From NCBI GenBank assembly GCA_011523115.1, contig WTHO01000060.1, positions 1-7,151 of the forward strand: a stretch of 7,151 bases of DNA. Direction: 5' to 3'. The DNA comes from Halieaceae bacterium. Its GTDB lineage: Bacteria > Pseudomonadota > Gammaproteobacteria > Pseudomonadales > Halieaceae. The notes under the pieces were generated by a model. The model was not told the origin of the DNA. It saw nothing but the letters and a program-made list of their open reading frames with translations, and made no database searches. Below are positions 1 to 6,698 of this stretch, piece after piece; position 1 is the stretch's first letter; every line of letters starts with the position of its first letter. Position numbers and translations under genes: made by a program.

Positions 1-2301
1 ATCTTTTCCGATCTGCTTCCCAAAAATCATCCCTTCGTTCAGACCTATAAAGACCACCCGAATTTCGGCAACCCGCTAACGGTCACGGTCATGATCAAGG
101 CGCGGGAGGGGGACATCTATAACCCTGCGACGCTGCAAAAAGTATGGGACATCACCCGTGATATTGATCTGGCGCCTGGCGTTGACCATGACCAAATTCT
201 CTCCATTGCCACTGAAAAGGCGCGTTACTCCAGAGCCACCCCGTTTGGCATAGACAGTCAGCCGCTGATGGGCGATCGGGCCCCGGCGAATGAACAAGAG
301 GTCGCGGAATTTCGCGCACGGCTGAACAAGGCACCCAACGCCAGAGCGTTCCTGGTTTCTCAGGACCATAGCGCTGCATTGGTGACGGCAACCTTCATCG
401 AGCGGCGGTTGGACTATGCCGAGGTGTTCGATTACGTGCAGACGCTTGCCGCGTCGAATCGTGACGACGGCCACGACATCTTCGTCGCAGGGCAGCCGAT
501 TCTGACTGGCTGGGTCTACAGCCACCAGCTAGAGATGCTGGGCATTTTTGCCGTTACCACGGTGGCGCTCATTCTGTCCCTGGTCCTGTATATGGCCAAC
601 CTCGCTGGCGTGGTCACGCCGCTGTTAACCAGCATCGTGGCGGCCATCTGGGGTTTCGGTTTTGTGGGCTGGCTGGCTAAACCAATAGAACCCCTGATCA
701 TGGTGGTGCCGCTTTTGTTGGTGGCGAGATCGTTCAGCCACTGCGTGCAGTTTGTCGAGCGCTACTACGAGATTTACCAGCAGTGTGCCAACAAGCAGGA
801 GGCGGCGGAGCGTGCTTTGCGCGTCATGATGGCGCCGGGCTTTCTCGGCATCTTGACCGACGCGGCGGGTCTCTTCCTGATCATGGTTGCGCCGATTCCG
901 GCCATGGAGCGTTTCGCGCTTTTCTGCGGGTTCTGGGCGCTGATTCTGTTCCCCACCAATGTGCTTTTGTCGCCCATTATTCTCTCGCTCCTTCCTGAGC
1001 CCAAAAATGTGCAGCAGATTTTGGGGGCCGACGGTCAAGCCGGTGGCAGCCACCGTATGATCTATCGATTGCTTCGTGCAATTGGTCGATTGAGCCACGG
1101 TCGACGCGCGCGTTTCAGCGCCATCGCGTTGGTCGTAGCGGTGGTGTTCAGCGTCACGCAGGTGTTGCAGATCAAGGTGGGCAACCCCGTCGAGGGCTCC
1201 AATTTGCTGTGGGAGGACTCGGACTACAACCAGGCGGTCTCGCAGATCAACCGTCATTTCGCGGGCCTCAACACGCTTGAAATTGTATTCGAGGCCAAAG
1301 ACCCGAATAACCCGAGCCGGGTATCACGACAAGCCGACACCGTTTTCTCCATGCTGGCGCTACAGAGCGCGCTGGAGCAGGGTGATTCGCCGCCAGTGGC
1401 CACGCTCTCTTTTGCAGACTATCTGCCCGAGGCGAATCGCCTTTTCAGTGGGGGTCATCCGAAGTGGTCCCCGCTGGATAACGATCAGCGTGCGGTGACC
1501 GCGGCGGCCAATGCCGTGATGGTGGGCACCGGCCCCAAGGCATTTCTGCACGTAACGGATTTTGTTCAGCAGAACTCAACGGTCTCCCTCTGGTACAAGG
1601 ACAATAAGCAGGAAACGGTCGATATGGCGCTCGCGCAGACGCGCCGGGCAGTGTCCGCGGTGGGCGTCGACCACGACGCCTTCACCGTCCGCCTCGGTAC
1701 CGGCACCATCGCCCTGCAACAGTCGATCAATGACACCGTCGACTACTACCAGTGGGTGATTCTGGGGCTCCTCAACCTCGTCATTCTCATCACCTGCAGC
1801 TACGCCTATCGGTCGGTGGTCGCCGGCTTCTTGCTACTGGTGCCTGTGAACATCTCCAATCTGTTGCTCGGCGCGGTGATGGTGCAGCTCGGTATCGGCC
1901 TTGATGTCAACACGCTGCCGATCACAGCGATTGGCGTGGGCGTGGGGATCGATTACGGGATCTATTTACTCAGTCGCCTCTGCGAGGAGTTTTCCGACAC
2001 CGGTGACCATGCGGCAGCGATTGACCGCGCCGTCGCTACGACTGGCAAAGCTATTTTCTTCACCGCATCGATCGTCCTGATTGCCATCCTGCCCTGGTAC
2101 TTCCTGTCGGATCTGAAATTCCTTGCGGATATGGGTCTGCTGCTGGTGATGGTCATGCTGATCAACATGGTGATTGCACTGATCGTGATTCCGCTGGAGG
2201 TCTGGTTCGTCAGGCCCCGGTTTCTTGGCTCAAAAGATTTATTGGTACTCGAACGCGAAACAGAAAGACCGGAGGGGATGACCTTTTCTTTTTCGTCGTG
2301 A
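1..2301 (+). CDS. RND/MMPL-family inner-membrane permease, 5'-truncated by the window edge
   Basis: The reading frame is open from base 1, so the ATG at 91 is internal. The 766 visible residues lack only the N-terminus, probably a few dozen residues including TM1. The protein begins inside the first periplasmic domain (visible residues 1 to about 178), followed by five hydrophobic segments at roughly 179-199, 203-225, 230-249, 277-298 and 306-330. TM7 is at about 371-390, a second periplasmic domain at about 391-583, then five more segments at about 584-600, 606-630, 639-658, 684-701 and 709-733. This duplicated 6+6 plan is that of RND exporters of the MMPL/SSD type. TM10 carries GVGVGIDYGIYL with Asp651, the usual proton-relay position; the matching place in TM4 (residues 241-250, VARSFSHCVQ) has no Asp. 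By family it is a proton-driven transporter of lipids or other hydrophobic molecules. It leads the visible gene set and probably works with the DUF1329, Ycf48-like and DUF1302 products. Substrate and direction are unknown. Confidence 0.93.
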   Translation: MFSDLLPKNHPFVQTYKDHPNFGNPLTVTVMIKAREGDIYNPATLQKVWDITRDIDLAPGVDHDQILSIATEKARYSRATPFGIDSQPLMGDRAPANEQEVAEFRARLNKAPNARAFLVSQDHSAALVTATFIERRLDYAEVFDYVQTLAASNRDDGHDIFVAGQPILTGWVYSHQLEMLGIFAVTTVALILSLVLYMANLAGVVTPLLTSIVAAIWGFGFVGWLAKPIEPLIMVVPLLLVARSFSHCVQFVERYYEIYQQCANKQEAAERALRVMMAPGFLGILTDAAGLFLIMVAPIPAMERFALFCGFWALILFPTNVLLSPIILSLLPEPKNVQQILGADGQAGGSHRMIYRLLRAIGRLSHGRRARFSAIALVVAVVFSVTQVLQIKVGNPVEGSNLLWEDSDYNQAVSQINRHFAGLNTLEIVFEAKDPNNPSRVSRQADTVFSMLALQSALEQGDSPPVATLSFADYLPEANRLFSGGHPKWSPLDNDQRAVTAAANAVMVGTGPKAFLHVTDFVQQNSTVSLWYKDNKQETVDMALAQTRRAVSAVGVDHDAFTVRLGTGTIALQQSINDTVDYYQWVILGLLNLVILITCSYAYRSVVAGFLLLVPVNISNLLLGAVMVQLGIGLDVNTLPITAIGVGVGIDYGIYLLSRLCEEFSDTGDHAAAIDRAVATTGKAIFFTASIVLIAILPWYFLSDLKFLADMGLLLVMVMLINMVIALIVIPLEVWFVRPRFLGSKDLLVLERETERPEGMTFSFSS

Positions 2302-2308
2302 CATGGGT

Positions 2309-2333
2309 GTGCAGCGCGCCGTCAACGCTGCAC
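2309..2333 (+). other. Intercistronic stem-loop between the permease and DUF1329 genes
   Basis: GTGCAGCG (2309-2316) and CGCTGCAC (2326-2333) are perfect inverted complements, giving an 8-bp stem with six G-C pairs and a 9-base loop. It lies 8 bases after the permease stop codon and about 39 bases before the DUF1329 start. No T-run follows (the downstream sequence is TGAGAATGATTTAAG), so it is not a classic intrinsic terminator. It could be a partial attenuator, an RNA-processing site or a 3'-end stabiliser that sets different expression of the permease and the genes after it. The structure is seen directly; its role is inferred. Confidence 0.5.
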
Positions 2334-2372
2334 TGAGAATGATTTAAGAACGATAAACGGGTGGACAAAAAC

Positions 2373-3746
2373 ATGCATATCAAGAAATACGATCACAACT
2401 ACAGCCGGCGCCATTTCCTCGAGACAGTGAGCAAGGGCGCCGTGGGTGCGGGCGTACTTGCACCGCTCTGGCCGCTGATTTCAAACGCTCAGGACATTAC
2501 CAAGGCGTATCCCGACGAATTGCTGTCGATTGAGGGTTACACCAAGGGGAAGGTGAGCACCGGTGACATGATCACCGCCGATAACGTCGAGTATGTGAAG
2601 GACTTGCTGGATCCGATTGCCTATATCGAAGTGAAAGATATGGGGCGGCAGATCAAAATTGTGAAGTCCACAACCGATGTCACCAAGCTGTTCCCCCATG
2701 AGTATCTCGAGGCCACTTTGCGCAATCAGGGCCAGGCGATGCTTGATGAAAACGGCAACGTGACCACCCAGGATGGCGCACCGTGGGTGGGCGGTAACCC
2801 CTTCCCCGATGCCAAAAATGGTCTAGAGGCCTATGCCAATCTGACGCTGAGCTGGGGCCGTCACGACCAGGCGCTCTATGCCATCAGGGACTGGGATATT
2901 GGTCCCGATGGGTCCGAGCAATATCAATACGACTTTTGCTGGTCGGAACAAAACACGATTGGATTGGTCAACAGCGATCAGCCCTACTGGCCGGGTCGCG
3001 AGGAAATCCTCCGCTACAACTCGATTTGGTTCACCTATCCCAATGACTCCCGGGGTACCTCCTTCGTCAGTACCTGGTACAACGATCAGCGCAGGTTCCC
3101 CGATCTATTTGGTTACATACCTGCCTTTAAACGCGTCCGACGCTTCCCGTCGAGTCAACGCTTTGAGCCGCTGGTGCCCGGCATCACGCTGTTCCTCTCT
3201 GACGGCTGGTGTGCCGGCGACCCCATGCTGACCTGGGGCAACTACAAAGTGGTCGAGCGCAAGCCAATGCTCGGTGGCGTGTCAGGAAACTGGCGCGGCA
3301 GTAATCCCAACTCGGAGCCCTCGGTACACGGCGGGCCCCAGGGTAAAACCTTCTTTGAGACATCGATGGAGCTGGTGCCCGAATGTATCGTTGTCGACCT
3401 TGAGCCTACCGGATACCCCAGGGCGCCAGTCGGTAAGAAGCGCGTGTGGCTCGATACCCGCAACATGATGTTCACCAGCTGCGTCACTTATGACCGGCGC
3501 GGTGAGCTTTGGAAGTCGGTTGAAGCGCCAACCAGCCAGTTTGTCGATGGCGATGTCGTCAAGATGGATGGTAAGTACCCCGGCTGGAGCTGGACCCACT
3601 GCCACTGCCACGACATTCAGACCAATCGCATGAGCCGTTTCTATCACGCTGAAACGATCAGGGGTGGTTTTGAGTCGGGCTGGAATCAGGGTGATCTGTA
3701 CGACAAGTACATGACGGTCCCAGCGATACGTCGCCTGGGTGCGTGA
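2373..3746 (+). CDS. DUF1329-family (LolB-like fold) periplasmic protein with Tat signal peptide
   Basis: This 457-residue protein opens with a twin-arginine signal: SRRHFLE at residues 11-17, a hydrophobic core at about 24-36, and a likely cleavage after Ala39 (SNA/QD). There is no lipobox cysteine, so it should be soluble in the periplasm. The mature part has DUF1329 features: a WYNDQRR segment (about 235-241), a GYIPAFKRVRRFPSS stretch (about 247-261), a GDP-W-NYKVVERK region (about 282-297), and a C-terminal VWLDTRNMM...YDRRGELWKS block (about 358-382). The family is predicted to share the lipid-binding fold of LolB/LolA and usually sits beside DUF1302 barrels, so a role as hydrophobic-substrate carrier is inferred. 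Unusual is HCHCHD at residues 409-414 (bases 3597-3614), plus four more Cys (189, 280, 338, 370), suggesting metal binding. I chose ATG 2373, preceded by GGGTGGA at 2359-2365. An in-frame GTG at 2361 would add four residues and cannot be excluded. The end overlaps the next gene by 4 bases. Confidence 0.88.
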   Translation: MHIKKYDHNYSRRHFLETVSKGAVGAGVLAPLWPLISNAQDITKAYPDELLSIEGYTKGKVSTGDMITADNVEYVKDLLDPIAYIEVKDMGRQIKIVKSTTDVTKLFPHEYLEATLRNQGQAMLDENGNVTTQDGAPWVGGNPFPDAKNGLEAYANLTLSWGRHDQALYAIRDWDIGPDGSEQYQYDFCWSEQNTIGLVNSDQPYWPGREEILRYNSIWFTYPNDSRGTSFVSTWYNDQRRFPDLFGYIPAFKRVRRFPSSQRFEPLVPGITLFLSDGWCAGDPMLTWGNYKVVERKPMLGGVSGNWRGSNPNSEPSVHGGPQGKTFFETSMELVPECIVVDLEPTGYPRAPVGKKRVWLDTRNMMFTSCVTYDRRGELWKSVEAPTSQFVDGDVVKMDGKYPGWSWTHCHCHDIQTNRMSRFYHAETIRGGFESGWNQGDLYDKYMTVPAIRRLGA

Positions 3747-4729
3747 GTAAGGGTCTGATTGTCGTGATCCGCTCGCTTATCGGTTCTCTCGTGTGTGTTG
3801 TCGTCGGGGCGGTGTTCGCTTCGATGACAACCAATGCGGACGTCGTGGCGGTCAACCAAGGCACAGCGCACGAAGCGCTCTACGGGCTCTGCCTCAGTGA
3901 GGGGCGTGCGATTGCGGTGGGTCAGGGTGGTCTGGTGCTCGAGTCGCTGGACGGTGGTGAGACCTGGAATGAAAGGAATCGTTTCACCGATGCGGCGCTG
4001 CTCGACGTGGATTGCGGGTCCCGCTCTCAGCTGTATGCGGGTCAGGGCGGTGCGCTGTATCGCCAGATCGGCGAGTCGTTTGAGGCGCTTCAATCGGGCA
4101 CAGATGCGCGACTGATGAGCGTGGCGCAATCGCGAGACGGCGATCTGGCTGTGGCGGTGGGGGCGTTTGGCACCATATTAGTGTCAGTCGATCAGGGCCT
4201 CACCTGGCGAAGCGCCTCGCTGGATTGGTTTGCCGTGCTTGATGATTACGTCGAGCCCCATCTCTATGACGTGCACATCTCGGCGGGCGGACAAATCACG
4301 GTAGTGGGGGAATTCGCGCTGGTGATGCAGTCCGACGACGCCGGTCTGACCTGGCAAAGGCGACATCGTGCGGAGTCCTCTCTGTTTGGGCTCTATCTCG
4401 ACGCCTCCGGTACGGGGTATGCGGTGGGTCAGGAAGGCACGGTCCTCGCTACCGGCGACGGTGGTGAAACCTGGGCCGCGATTCCCACCCCCACTAACGA
4501 CATCTTGCTGAATATCCGTCGCAGCGACTCCGGCGCTGTGCTGGCTACCGGCATTCGCAAGTTCATCGTCAGCCACGATCAGGGCGCGACCTGGACCGCA
4601 TACGACAGTCCCGCTCTGACAACCGGCTGGTATCAGGGCTTGGTGTTACTGCCTGCAGAAGAAGCGTCAGCAGAGCAGGTCATGCTCGCCGGCCATCAAG
4701 CGAACATTTTGAAAATTGAATTGCAATAA
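3743..4729 (+). CDS. Secreted Ycf48/HCF136-like (BNR/Asp-box) beta-propeller protein
   Basis: This 328-residue protein has a Sec-type signal or N-terminal anchor (hydrophobic residues 5-27, possible cleavage after Ala32). Five Asp-box motifs of the S-x-D-x-G-x-T-W type follow: SLDGGETW (68-75), SVDQGLTW (148-155), SDDAGLTW (197-204), TGDGGETW (237-244) and SHDQGATW (277-284). Each follows a VGxxGxVLxS-like strand, and a degenerate box lies at 108-115. The spacing of about 40 residues fits a six- or seven-bladed propeller. The family is named after a photosystem II assembly factor, but nothing here is photosynthetic. In DUF1329/DUF1302/RND clusters the protein is probably a periplasmic scaffold or assembly factor. 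The GTG start lies in GTGA, which also contains the upstream TGA stop, so translation is probably coupled to the DUF1329 gene. No strong Shine-Dalgarno is seen, and the first in-frame ATG (3824) would remove the signal peptide, which favours GTG. Confidence 0.88.
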   Translation: MSKGLIVVIRSLIGSLVCVVVGAVFASMTTNADVVAVNQGTAHEALYGLCLSEGRAIAVGQGGLVLESLDGGETWNERNRFTDAALLDVDCGSRSQLYAGQGGALYRQIGESFEALQSGTDARLMSVAQSRDGDLAVAVGAFGTILVSVDQGLTWRSASLDWFAVLDDYVEPHLYDVHISAGGQITVVGEFALVMQSDDAGLTWQRRHRAESSLFGLYLDASGTGYAVGQEGTVLATGDGGETWAAIPTPTNDILLNIRRSDSGAVLATGIRKFIVSHDQGATWTAYDSPALTTGWYQGLVLLPAEEASAEQVMLAGHQANILKIELQ

Positions 4730-4742
4730 AAAACAGTCCTAC

Positions 4743-4750
4743 AGGGGAGA
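4743..4750 (+). promoter_or_regulatory. Shine-Dalgarno site that sets the DUF1302 gene start
   Basis: AGGGGAGA lies 4 bases before ATG 4755. It supports that ATG over the in-frame TTG at 4716, which would overlap the end of the Ycf48-like gene and put extra polar residues ahead of an otherwise normal signal peptide. Confidence 0.75.
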
Positions 4751-4754
4751 AGTG

Positions 4755-6596
4755 ATGAAAACAGATCAGAGGAGCGTGAAAGGCGCGCTCACCAAAGCGG
4801 GTCTCGTACTACTGACAGGGCTCTCTCAATCAGCGCTCGCTGTTGATTGGTACGTCTCGGGCTTCATTCGACAGGAGGGTGCTTACAGTCTTAACAGCAG
4901 TAACGAAAACCCTTGGAACCAGTCGGGGAATGTCTACAACGGGGTCGAGGCACCCAATGCGGTAGAGCAACTGCTGGGACTGAGCCCCGGTACCGTCACC
5001 CGCCCGGCCTCCTACACCGAAAGCAATGACTGGAACGTCATGTTCACCCGCGCGGAACTCGATATTGATGCCACGTTCAACAGCAATCTCAAATTCGTTG
5101 CCAAAGTGCGGGGCCTCTACGCGTGGGATATTTATGACAGTGGCCCGGGGGAGACCAACTACTTCGAGTCTCCTTTCCGCGGAGACTGCGCCACCCGCCT
5201 TGAGGTCTGCGGTAAGGACTACATGGTCGACTTGCCGTCGTTCTACTTCGATTACAACTCCGGCCCCTTTTGGCTGCGTGTCGGTAACCAGCAAATCGCC
5301 TGGGGTGAATCGATCTTTTTCCGTGTACTGGATAACCCCAATGGACTCGACCTCCGTCGACACTCCGCCTTCGATTGGGCCTCTGAAGAATTTGCAGACA
5401 AGCGGGTACCCGCGCTGGGGATCCGCGGAAGTTATCGCTTCCAGAACGACTGGGAGCTCGAGGGTTGGGTGCAGGAATTCCAGCCCACCGTGCTGTCTGA
5501 TCTGAACACACCCTACAACCCCATCACCTCTACCTTTGTCGTGCATCAGGAGGCCACTTTCGACGACGTAGATGATGAGGTGAATTTTGGTGCGCGATTG
5601 AGAGGCCAGATCGGCGAATTGGGTTTGCAATTTACCTACACCGACCGAATGAACCCTGACGGCGCGTTCCGATGGACAGAGAGCGGTATTAACGTCTTCG
5701 ATCGCGCCGGAATCCCCGACCCGGGTATCGGCGGGCTCTTGGCCCAGACGCCCTTTGAGCCGTTGTCTGGCGGGCTGGGGATTTATTCCGCGATTCAATG
5801 GATGACCGAGGCCGGGGGTTCACGTCTTAACGGCTCGAATCTGCAGGCCTTGCTCGATGACTTCCCGGCGGCGCAAATGCTGGTGAGTGGTGCGCTGGGC
5901 AACTTTGGCTTGCCCCCGAATACGCCTGTGAATAGCTACGAGCTGTCCACGTTGATTCTCGATGCCTTCTTCTCGCCCAATCTCGGCTTGGGTGAATTCA
6001 GAGGGCACATCGAGCGCACATTCCACCGTGAGGAGATCTTCGGCTTTGGGGCCAACTACATGTTCTTTGGTGAGCAGGACTCCTTCCTTGATCAGCTCAT
6101 CGTCCGGTTTGAGGCCACCTTCACGCCGGACCGCGTGTTCACGGACCCGTCGCTGCTCGGTGCTGACTTCCTGGTAGAGGATGAGTACATCACTTCGCTG
6201 GTCGTTGAGAAATACCATCGTTTCTCGCAGAGCTTTCCTGCGACTTACATGGTGTTCCAGTGGTTGCACAAATCCGAGAGTGACATTTTTGGCCGTCATC
6301 TCGATGGCTATGGCGCAACGCCCTTCGGCCCGCCGACCGGCCGCAGCAATTTCAATGCGCTGTCCTTCGCCTTTCAACAGCCTTCGCCCACGCTGAAGTG
6401 GCGAACAGATTTTGCGGTGCTGTGGGACCCGGAGGGTGGTTATCTGATCCAGCCCGGCCTGCGCTACAAGCCCAATAAGTCTGTGAGTGCTGAGCTCTTT
6501 GCCAATTTTGTTGGCGGTGGCGACGACAACATGGACGCGATGTCGACCTTCGATTACGTCGAAGAAGTGGCCTTCAGGCTGACTTACCAGTTTTAA
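4755..6596 (+). CDS. DUF1302-family outer-membrane beta-barrel protein
   Basis: This 613-residue protein has a Sec signal peptide: basic residues near Arg6 and Lys9, a hydrophobic core at about 15-23, and cleavage predicted after ALA at 27-29. The mature chain alternates polar and aromatic residues as in outer-membrane strands and ends in TYQF, the terminal phenylalanine typical of barrels recognised by the BAM machinery. The best family marker is LRVGNQQIAWGES (about 174-186) followed by NPNGLDLRRHSAFD (about 194-207), matching the conserved GRQxxxWGES region of DUF1302 proteins. Two cysteines, Cys145 and Cys152, could form a disulfide in a loop. Residues about 312-410 are rich in Gly, Pro and Leu and look less like strands, suggesting a long loop or a plug. 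The gene starts 25 bases after the Ycf48-like gene, so it is probably co-transcribed. By context it is the outer-membrane pore or receptor of a hydrophobic-compound transport system; the substrate is unknown. Confidence 0.92.
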   Translation: MKTDQRSVKGALTKAGLVLLTGLSQSALAVDWYVSGFIRQEGAYSLNSSNENPWNQSGNVYNGVEAPNAVEQLLGLSPGTVTRPASYTESNDWNVMFTRAELDIDATFNSNLKFVAKVRGLYAWDIYDSGPGETNYFESPFRGDCATRLEVCGKDYMVDLPSFYFDYNSGPFWLRVGNQQIAWGESIFFRVLDNPNGLDLRRHSAFDWASEEFADKRVPALGIRGSYRFQNDWELEGWVQEFQPTVLSDLNTPYNPITSTFVVHQEATFDDVDDEVNFGARLRGQIGELGLQFTYTDRMNPDGAFRWTESGINVFDRAGIPDPGIGGLLAQTPFEPLSGGLGIYSAIQWMTEAGGSRLNGSNLQALLDDFPAAQMLVSGALGNFGLPPNTPVNSYELSTLILDAFFSPNLGLGEFRGHIERTFHREEIFGFGANYMFFGEQDSFLDQLIVRFEATFTPDRVFTDPSLLGADFLVEDEYITSLVVEKYHRFSQSFPATYMVFQWLHKSESDIFGRHLDGYGATPFGPPTGRSNFNALSFAFQQPSPTLKWRTDFAVLWDPEGGYLIQPGLRYKPNKSVSAELFANFVGGGDDNMDAMSTFDYVEEVAFRLTYQF

Positions 6597-6698
6597 ACCG
6601 CTGGCTCCCACGCCGCGTGCCAGGTCTGCCACTGCTTGAGCAGCGTGTGACCGGCCGCGGCAGTGAGGCGCAGCTAACGACCGAATTGGAGAGCAAGG
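6597..6698 (+). other. Intergenic gap between DUF1302 and SDR genes with weak inverted repeats
   Basis: This 102-base gap is GC-rich. Just after the DUF1302 stop, CTGG (6601-6604) can pair with CCAG (6620-6623) and CACG (6609-6612) with CGTG (6616-6619), giving an imperfect stem with a 4-base bulge. CACTGC (6630-6635) can also pair with GCAGTG (6660-6665). No T-run follows either structure, so I do not call a terminator. No convincing -35/-10 pair is visible. The SDR could be the next gene of the same transcript or have its own start here. Confidence 0.35.
6688..6693 (+). promoter_or_regulatory. Shine-Dalgarno site of the SDR gene
   Basis: GGAGAG lies 5 bases before ATG 6699 and supports that start. 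It is the expected distance for a ribosome binding site. Confidence 0.7.

Noticed and set aside
625..1257. 210-codon minus-strand open frame opposite the RND permease
   Set aside because: The translation is very rich in His, Arg and Gln and lacks hydrophobic cores, as expected for the antisense of transmembrane codons.
3743..4729. Photosystem II assembly role for the Ycf48-like protein
   Set aside because: The family name comes from photosynthetic organisms. The neighbours here are envelope transport proteins, and no photosynthesis gene is present in the window.
4705..4737. AT-rich patch (TTGAAA ... AATAAA) as a promoter for the DUF1302 gene
   Set aside because: The hexamer-like elements are only about 10 bases apart, too close for a sigma-70 promoter. 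Most of the patch is the coding end of the Ycf48-like gene.
4830..5798. 322-codon minus-strand open frame opposite the DUF1302 gene
   Set aside because: It lies wholly opposite a gene with a clear signal peptide, family motif and barrel C-terminus. Its translation shows no recognisable domain. Long antisense frames are common opposite GC-rich genes.
5820..6632. 270-codon minus-strand open frame opposite the DUF1302 3' half
   Set aside because: It is a shadow of the DUF1302 gene, with no recognisable domain in its translation.
6601..6665. Inverted repeats after the DUF1302 gene as an intrinsic terminator
   Set aside because: The stems are short or bulged and no T-run follows, so termination here cannot be supported from sequence alone.
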